NCBI GenBank assembly: GCA_048883105.1
Contig: JBHLQY010000038.1
Location: 1-21,014, forward strand
Length of the DNA: 21,014 nt
Direction of reading: 5' to 3'
From: LW40-45 sp048883105
GTDB lineage: Archaea; Asgardarchaeota; Lokiarchaeia; Sigyniarchaeales; SOKP01
Under the pieces are notes generated by a model. It worked only from the letters and a program-made list of their open reading frames with translations, did no database searches and was not told where the DNA came from. Below, piece after piece: positions 8,548-14,385 of this stretch. How positions within the stretch are numbered: position 1 is the stretch's first letter; every line of letters begins with the position of its first letter. A program made the position numbers and the translations under genes.

Positions 8548-9090
8548 CTATCGCATGAATGAGGGAAGCATTATGTTAAAAATTTCAGCAATTATTTTTA
8601 TTTTTGCGACTTCTTTAATGGTGGTTATTATTAATACACTTCTCGAAAGCTCGTCTCGATCTAGAGTGCCACCAGAATATATTGCTAAATCGTTATTAAA
8701 CATTAATAAGTATGTCACATATGGGTTGTTTATTACGTTAATTCCTTCCGTGCTTTTTAACTCATCATAAATTCTTCGCTCTTTTTTATCATATACATTT
8801 CGATCGCGCGTTATTAATAAAATTGGAATTCCTCTTTGAGCTGCCCTTTTTAATTCTATACTATAAAAATCATCTATTTTTGGGGTCACAATATTTAGTT
8901 GGTCTTGTGTAGTCTGGATGAGCTCTATTAATTTTTCGTTAAGTAATTCCTTGTTGTCTCCTTCACCTGAAGACTCTATGACTATATTACCTACTAATGC
9001 TAACACTCTCTTTTCAAATTCTTCTATTTGTTGTTTTAATCTTCGATTTTCTAGCCGTAATTCATTTATTCGATCAGTCAAGTCAGACAA
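8548..9090 (-). CDS. Small coiled-coil protein with degenerate PLD-like domain
   Basis: A 180-residue protein. Residues 1-35 (LTDRINELRLENRRLKQQIEEFEKRV) form a strong coiled coil. Residues 48-175 resemble one phospholipase D-like half-domain: a helix, NIVTP strand, then AAQRGIPILLITR as the second strand, and LAIYSGGTLDRDEL matching the strand-turn after an HKD motif. The HxKxxxxD catalytic residues are absent; the equivalent positions appear to be Val125, Tyr127 and Asn132. It is therefore unlikely to be a nuclease or lipase. Similar domains serve as ligand-sensing or dimerisation modules in TrmB-type regulators, but there is no HTH here. The start is TTG, the only reasonable start, because a stop lies just upstream and no Met codon occurs before residue 130. 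It follows the CHAT-fold gene by 107 bases. Function unknown. Confidence 0.65.
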   Translation of the reverse strand: MSDLTDRINELRLENRRLKQQIEEFEKRVLALVGNIVIESSGEGDNKELLNEKLIELIQTTQDQLNIVTPKIDDFYSIELKRAAQRGIPILLITRDRNVYDKKERRIYDELKSTEGINVINNPYVTYLLMFNNDLAIYSGGTLDRDELSRSVLIITTIKEVAKIKIIAEIFNIMLPSFMR

Positions 9091-9197
9091 AACACATCAA
9101 CATCTAAATTCTTTTTTGTTATTTTGCTTCTTATTATTTCTTTTATTTATTAATCTATTTATAATTTTATTATTTTTACTCTTTAGAAAAATTTAAA

Positions 9198-11717
9198 TTA
9201 TAGTTTTTTCCATGGTTTACCGAAATGTAAAAATGAACTAATTGCGATACCACTTTTACATTGTTGCCTAGCTCTAAGAAGTGAAGTCCCTTGGCTTTCA
9301 TTATTAAATAAAGTAAGGTAAAAATTCGCTATAATACTCTGAGTATCTTCATTAAAAAATGGATATGTCCTAGCTATTATCCCTATAATACGATTATAGT
9401 CAAATTGGCTAATGATCTCACCAAAAATTTTTAAAACATTATTTAGTTTTTCTCCTTCAACGTTAAAAACCTGCGCATTAAAAAACAAAAATGGATGCGA
9501 ATTAGATTTATTTTTGTCTATAGCCTTCTTTATTTCATTAAAGGTTATTAGATTGTTATCATTCGAAAGAATATAACTATCTTTAGGATTCATTCTGGAA
9601 TAAAAAATGTTTCCAACAAAATGAATAATATGAAAAGCCCCTTCTGAAATATTTGATAATATTTTTTCGCGAGTAGAATGTACTCCAGATAGAATAGTAA
9701 ATTGATTAACATTTTCCGTTGTATTAAAAAAATCTGTAATGTGATTTAATTCATCGTGAGCATCAGGGAAAGGAAAGATTAAAGTTTTATTTTTGTACTC
9801 CTCATTCCATTTTAAAGGCCCTTTTGCATTTGAAGCTTCAATTAATAAAACATTAAATAAGTTCTTAGGGGGGATTGTAATGGATTCCTCTTGAGCTAAT
9901 TGTCCAAATTGAGTACCAGCAAGAGGAGGTTCGCCGATTTTATAGCCACTTGAATATTTTAACATGAAAAAATTATCGTCATCATACAAGAAACCAAAAG
10001 GTATTATCATTTTATCTAAAATAAAATAAATGTGAGGTATAAAATCTAACTTTTTAACTTTTAATTGTTTGAAAAAATCTCTCATTAAGTTTGGTAAGAA
10101 TATATATAACAGCTTTCCAAATTCTATTATATTAAATTTATATCTCTTTTCTTTTCTTCCTGAAAAAATGTCACTAAAAATTTCCATGATTTGATGATCA
10201 TTCCATAATTCATTAGTTATTTTTCCCTCAACAATAGCATAATCCTTAGATATCATACGAAAAGAAATCAGACCTTCTGAATTAATCCGTATTATTGCTT
10301 GATTTAAAATAAAATCAGGATTAATCGATAATAAACTAGTTAAATCTTCTTCAAACGAATATATTTGATTTTTAATTGATTCAGCCTTAATGTATAAAGA
10401 ATTTAAGTCAGTTAATTTTTCTCTAATATTTTCATCTAAATATGGAATTATTGTTTGTGCGAGATTAAAATCTTTTTCTTCGTATAGGGCGCGATAGAAC
10501 ATCATTCTCCAAAAATCAGCGGTTTCTAACGTGAAAAATTTGCTTTTAAATTGCCAGAGATAATTACAAGTATAAAAGTAATGATATATTTGAACCGGAG
10601 TTTGAGGAGTTTTTAAATGATTGCTTAATTTTTCCATAGATAAAAGTAAATATTTTCTTTCTTTAATCTCAACAAACTTTTTACAAGCTTCAACCCATAA
10701 CTCAATTAAAGAAACGTCGTACCCTAAATCTGTTTTATACATAAAAATATCTTCCAAAAAGTCATATATTTCATAAGCAATCAAAAACCGATTTCTATTT
10801 ATAGAAAAATCAACAAATTTCCGGATATAATTTAGGGCAACTTCAATAGTTTGAAATTCTTTTAATTTAGTAAAAGCATATCTTATTATTATAATAATCC
10901 ATGTAAATTCTCCAATGTTGTTTAAATAATAAATTAATTCCTCCAAATCAGATAGAATTACACTAAAATTCTGCTCATTTACTGAAATTTCTCTCATATT
11001 GGAGAAATCTTCCTTTAAATAATTTGGTAAGCGTTTTGCTATAATTTTATTGATAATTTGAACAAAATCTACAGATTCTTCTGTTGATTCTTCAATGAGG
11101 TGATATTTTATATTAACATTTTCCATAAAAACAAATAGTAATAAAGCTTTTTTGCTCGGTTCTAGCTTATAAAGAATATCTCCTAAAATTTTTAAGCTAA
11201 AACGAAATAAATCTGAGGAAAATATTCTTTTTCTTAAATATGCTAATAAGAATTGTAGTTCGATAAGTTTGAGATAATCTTCCCTTTCTTTAACTTTAAG
11301 TGAGAATGAGTTTATAAATTTAGTTATTCCTTCAATAGATAATTCATCTACTTTTATGAAACTTTTTAAAAGAATCATCCAAAAATTATTAAACAAATCA
11401 AATTCATCTAAATTGGAAAGAAAGGAAAAAAAACGTTTGTAAGCGTCAATATATCTGATTTTGTCAATTTTTCCAATTTTATCTTCTTGACTTTTCAAAG
11501 AATTTAAATAAATCCACCATGAATTTGCAATAATCATTATTAATTGACGCTTTTTTTGAGGAACTAACCATTCAGTTTTTTCAATTTCAAAATATAGATT
11601 AGTAAATAATCTACTTGCCCATTGATGATTAGCTGAATTAAGTAATTGCCTTCCTTGAAGTATTCCTTTTTGAAAATTCGTTAAGAATTGATTTTTAATA
11701 TCAGGATTAATTGTCAT
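9198..11717 (-). CDS. Large helical-repeat protein with catalytically dead CHAT domain
   Basis: An 839-residue protein. The first ~550 residues are almost wholly alpha-helical, probably a TPR-like solenoid without clear consensus. Residues ~560-839 match a CHAT (caspase/separase-like) domain: MIIPFGFLYDDDNFFML for the family's PWELL strand, AFHIIHFVGN at 694-703 for the HFxGHG region, HPFLFFNAQ at 741-749 for the LSAC strand, GTSLLRARQQ at 810-819, and FGKPW near the C-terminus. The catalytic His is Asn703 and the catalytic Cys is Gln749. A protease activity like that of CHAT peptidases is therefore not expected, and a scaffold or ligand-binding role is more likely. Its gene begins 26 bases after the actin-like gene, so the two are probably co-transcribed and may interact. 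GGGGA 11 bases before the ATG may be the ribosome-binding site. Confidence 0.75.
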   Translation of the reverse strand: MTINPDIKNQFLTNFQKGILQGRQLLNSANHQWASRLFTNLYFEIEKTEWLVPQKKRQLIMIIANSWWIYLNSLKSQEDKIGKIDKIRYIDAYKRFFSFLSNLDEFDLFNNFWMILLKSFIKVDELSIEGITKFINSFSLKVKEREDYLKLIELQFLLAYLRKRIFSSDLFRFSLKILGDILYKLEPSKKALLLFVFMENVNIKYHLIEESTEESVDFVQIINKIIAKRLPNYLKEDFSNMREISVNEQNFSVILSDLEELIYYLNNIGEFTWIIIIIRYAFTKLKEFQTIEVALNYIRKFVDFSINRNRFLIAYEIYDFLEDIFMYKTDLGYDVSLIELWVEACKKFVEIKERKYLLLSMEKLSNHLKTPQTPVQIYHYFYTCNYLWQFKSKFFTLETADFWRMMFYRALYEEKDFNLAQTIIPYLDENIREKLTDLNSLYIKAESIKNQIYSFEEDLTSLLSINPDFILNQAIIRINSEGLISFRMISKDYAIVEGKITNELWNDHQIMEIFSDIFSGRKEKRYKFNIIEFGKLLYIFLPNLMRDFFKQLKVKKLDFIPHIYFILDKMIIPFGFLYDDDNFFMLKYSSGYKIGEPPLAGTQFGQLAQEESITIPPKNLFNVLLIEASNAKGPLKWNEEYKNKTLIFPFPDAHDELNHITDFFNTTENVNQFTILSGVHSTREKILSNISEGAFHIIHFVGNIFYSRMNPKDSYILSNDNNLITFNEIKKAIDKNKSNSHPFLFFNAQVFNVEGEKLNNVLKIFGEIISQFDYNRIIGIIARTYPFFNEDTQSIIANFYLTLFNNESQGTSLLRARQQCKSGIAISSFLHFGKPWKKL

Positions 11718-11743
11718 TAAGATTAATTCCCCATTTTTTATGA

Positions 11744-12892
11744 TTACCCTTTATATTCTGGATTTGGTTTCCACCCATCTTGTAACTGTTTTTTTGAGTA
11801 TAATATTGAAGCACCAATCCACGACATATTTTCACGACCTGGAACTGCAAACACATTAATTTTATCTCTTATTTTTTCGGAAAAATATTTAGTTAATTCA
11901 AGTTTCAATCTTTCGTTTAATCCAGGAATTAAACTACCTCCCCCAGCAAGAATAATATTAGGAAGTAATTCTTCCCAATTCTCTCGATCCCATGATTTGA
12001 TAACTTTAACTATTGCTTCATCTAATCCAAAATAATCTATATGAATTAATCGTGGGTCAAATAAAGGCTCAGATAACATGAATCGCTCTTCGTTTATTTT
12101 TAAACTGGATCCATCAGGAAAATCAATTTTTTGGTCGTAATTAGTAAGACCATCTTTTATACTATTGCTTTCACCTTCAGCATCTAATACGCATAGTGAA
12201 TATTTATCTTTAATTTCTTTCGCAAGCCATTTATCAAGATAAAAATTTTCGTCTGAACCCTTTCTTGTCAATATCATATTAAGGAAGTAATTTGTTAAAT
12301 CCTTCCCTGCTATAGGAAAGATATCTCGTGCCATAATATTTGTGAATCCGTGAAAAATCGTGGAGAAATAAGTATTGGATTCTCCCATATTAACTACAAC
12401 TCCGGTGGTTTTTTTTAAAGTTTGTAAAATAGCTTGACTTTCAGATAAAAATAATAGATAAGGGAAGTTTAAATCTCGAAAAAAAATCTGTTCCAACTTA
12501 GTTTTTTCCAAATCTGTCATAATAAAGGGAGAAATCACAATTATCGATTGTTTATTTTGATATTCAGATTGGATATTTAATTGTTGATAATAATAATAAA
12601 AAAACTTTGAGAAAATATTGTAATTATTCTCTTTTTTAAACTCATGAATGTTTAATATATTTTGGTATTTTAAGGCTTTAAGACCATATAAGTGCTTTTC
12701 AGTATTTTCTTCAATAAAAAGTTCAGCAAGCCCATCAATTACATCTGATTCAAATATATAATCTGTTGCATCCACATGAACGCTAGGTACAATGATTTCT
12801 GGTGAATCATCACCAGCCCAGCCTAAACGAAAAGTACTATTTCCGATGTCTAAAATCAAAGGTCTTAATTGCTTATTATCAGCAGATAACAT
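11744..12892 (-). CDS. Divergent actin / actin-related protein homologue
   Basis: A 382-residue member of the actin family, close to the 375 residues of actin. DIGNSTFRLGWAGDDSPEIIVPSV matches actin phosphate loop 1 (Asp15 for actin Asp11). LEQIFFRDLNFP at 133-144 aligns with the actin segment around the catalytic Gln137, here Gln135. TTGVVVNMGES at 162-172 is phosphate loop 2. AGKDLTNYFLNMI at 195-207 matches the AGRDLTDYL segment, LAGGGSLIPGLNERL at 315-329 the adenosine motif, and WIGASIL at 358-364 the C-terminal motif. Loop 2 is altered: actin Asp154 is Asn168 and Asp157 is Glu171, both near the nucleotide's metal ion. It is thus more like an actin-related protein than the highly conserved Asgard actins, and filament formation cannot be assumed. 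Spacing to both neighbours (32 and 26 bases) indicates an operon. Confidence 0.92.
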   Translation of the reverse strand: MLSADNKQLRPLILDIGNSTFRLGWAGDDSPEIIVPSVHVDATDYIFESDVIDGLAELFIEENTEKHLYGLKALKYQNILNIHEFKKENNYNIFSKFFYYYYQQLNIQSEYQNKQSIIVISPFIMTDLEKTKLEQIFFRDLNFPYLLFLSESQAILQTLKKTTGVVVNMGESNTYFSTIFHGFTNIMARDIFPIAGKDLTNYFLNMILTRKGSDENFYLDKWLAKEIKDKYSLCVLDAEGESNSIKDGLTNYDQKIDFPDGSSLKINEERFMLSEPLFDPRLIHIDYFGLDEAIVKVIKSWDRENWEELLPNIILAGGGSLIPGLNERLKLELTKYFSEKIRDKINVFAVPGRENMSWIGASILYSKKQLQDGWKPNPEYKG

Positions 12893-12924
12893 ATTAAATG
12901 AGATATTTGATTAAAATTAATAAT

Positions 12925-13716
12925 TTATAACGAAAAAAGCTCTTTTTCATGAATATATTGATCTGTCAATCTTTTTAATTGATATTCTTTAATTTGTAAT
13001 TCAAGCATCCCTAAAACCTTTTTAAATTCAAGGGACATGGTTTCAATATTTACGCCAGAAACCCTTTCGATATCATCCCTTTTCGTCTTAAATTGACTTA
13101 AATTCAATTTTATTTTATCGAATAGATTGTTTATTGAAGAAATTAAATCTTCGGTGTTTTTCTTAGTGAATTTTCGCATTTTCCTTAATATGGCTAATAC
13201 ATAACTAATACTATTTTCCCATTGATTATATCTTTCGTTATAACCTTTCATAAAATCTTCTAAAAATACTTGTAAATTCTTATAAATATTATATTTAGGC
13301 GGTGTAGCCTCAATAAGTTTTTGAACGGGGGCACTACTTTTAGTTGTTTTTCTTTCAGAGATAGGGATATCTTCTATAAGATAATCTTCAACAATTTCGC
13401 TTTTTCTCTCATGAGATAACTTTGGTTCAATTCTTTCTTCTGTTTTTTCTTCACGACGATACCAAGTTCCTTCAGATACTCCTGTTAATAATCCCTGCAA
13501 ATCTGTTTGAGTCTTCTTAGCAGAGCTTAAAGCAGAACTCAATGCAGAATCTAACGATAATTTTGTTTCTGGTATTTCTGCAGTTTTTAAAGTAGCACCC
13601 GAAGAAATTTCTATTCTTTTTTTCTTGGTCGTTTTTAAAGCATCTTCCAACGAGGTGTCTGTTTTTTTCCTTTTAGTACTTTTAGAAGATTTTTTTTTCT
13701 TTTTCTTCTTAGCCAT
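12925..13716 (-). CDS. Polybasic, coiled-coil protein of unknown function
   Basis: A protein of 263 residues from the ATG at 13716. An in-frame TTG at 13725 would add three residues but leaves only 2 bases to the AAAGG ribosome-binding site at 13728-13732; the ATG leaves 11, so it is preferred. The N-terminus is extremely basic (MAKKKKKKKSSKSTKRKK). It is followed by a low-complexity, probably disordered region rich in Ser, Thr, Lys and Glu (to about 135), which includes a LDSALSSALSSAKK stretch. Residues ~140-263 form several long helices suggestive of a coiled coil or helical bundle. No known family is recognised. The basic tail could bind nucleic acid or acidic lipid headgroups. It is the first gene of the tight group with the actin-like and pseudo-CHAT genes, so a role together with the actin homologue is plausible but unproven. 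Confidence 0.75.
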   Translation of the reverse strand: MAKKKKKKKSSKSTKRKKTDTSLEDALKTTKKKRIEISSGATLKTAEIPETKLSLDSALSSALSSAKKTQTDLQGLLTGVSEGTWYRREEKTEERIEPKLSHERKSEIVEDYLIEDIPISERKTTKSSAPVQKLIEATPPKYNIYKNLQVFLEDFMKGYNERYNQWENSISYVLAILRKMRKFTKKNTEDLISSINNLFDKIKLNLSQFKTKRDDIERVSGVNIETMSLEFKKVLGMLELQIKEYQLKRLTDQYIHEKELFSL

Positions 13717-13749
13717 TAAAAACAAGCCTTTATTATTGTTTAATCTACT

Positions 13750-13793
13750 AATTTAATATTACAATTAATTTATAAATCTATTTTACAATTAAT
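13750..13793 (-). promoter_or_regulatory. Promoter region of the actin-like operon with an 11-base direct repeat
   Basis: On the plus strand TTACAATTAAT occurs at 13759-13769 and 13783-13793, 24 bases apart and exact. A TATA-like AATATTAAATTA (minus strand, 13750-13761) lies about 35 bases before the ATG of the polybasic gene and overlaps the first copy. The arrangement fits a regulator binding two sites at and upstream of the TATA/BRE. The AbrB-ACT regulator gene lies immediately upstream and is a candidate, by position only. ACAATTAAT also occurs once just before nnr (19885-19893). Confidence 0.35.
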
Positions 13794-13839
13794 GTATTTT
13801 TAACAAGATTAGTTAATTTATTAAATTGAACAAAATTTT

Positions 13840-14241
13840 TTAATCTAATGGGATAATCTCTACTTCAAGAGCATCTCCTTCGATTTTTAAAATTTCCTTG
13901 AGCTCTTCAAGGTCCATCTCTTTTGGTCTCGGTCCAATTACAGTCCACATAGCGGTTTTCTCTTTTTCAATAGTTAATGATTCTCCATAAACTAGCGAAA
14001 TCCCGTGATTTCCAAAAGTCGTAGCTATTTTTGCCAATGATCCCGCTTCATCCTTCATTAATATTCTAAATTTAAGAGAATCACCTTTAATTCCAACTGG
14101 GGTTATTCTGATTTCTTTTGTTTCTGAATCTGCGATCAACATTAACTGCGAGTTCTCAGTCAGTCCTAAACTTTTTCTAATCGTCATTGGAATTACTATT
14201 CTTCCTCTATTATCTATAGTCAAAAACTTAACATCCTTCAT
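13840..14241 (-). CDS. AbrB/SpoVT-ACT transcriptional regulator
   Basis: A 133-residue two-domain regulator. Residues 1-50 form a swapped-hairpin AbrB/MazE-type DNA-binding domain (FLTIDNRGRIVIPMTIRKSL, then a LMLIADSETKEIRITPV strand pair). Residues ~56-130 form an ACT domain (LKFRILMKDEAGSLAKIATT, then a helix, HGISLVYGES and the AMWTVIGP strand), which usually binds an amino acid or similar small ligand. AbrB-ACT fusions are known in archaea and are thought to couple metabolite sensing to transcription. The ligand here is unknown. It sits 123 bases upstream of the polybasic/actin-like/CHAT group and probably has its own promoter in the 144-base gap behind it. Autoregulation or control of the downstream operon is possible but not shown. 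Confidence 0.88.
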   Translation of the reverse strand: MKDVKFLTIDNRGRIVIPMTIRKSLGLTENSQLMLIADSETKEIRITPVGIKGDSLKFRILMKDEAGSLAKIATTFGNHGISLVYGESLTIEKEKTAMWTVIGPRPKEMDLEELKEILKIEGDALEVEIIPLD

Positions 14242-14385
14242 TTTTTCAATTAATTCTTAAAATTTCTTTTAATAATTATTAAAGCTATTAAATATATAAA
14301 TTAATACTTTAAAGGAGAAAAGAAATTTTAATATCGCTCTAGGATACAAATATAGAAAGACTTGAAATATTTAAAAATAAAATAG

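Noticed and set aside
8555..9196. Plus-strand hydrophobic reading frames (8555-8770 and 8918-9196) that look like membrane proteins
   Set aside because: They lie opposite the PLD-like gene and its upstream gap. Their Phe/Leu/Ile richness simply reflects T-rich DNA read from the other strand.
6209..11717. A defence island made of CHAT protease, PLD nuclease and DNA methyltransferase
   Set aside because: The CHAT domain lacks its His and Cys and the PLD-like domain lacks HxKxxxxD. The genes have gaps of 107 and 134 bases, and the methyltransferase has its own TATA box and terminators. No other defence gene is present.
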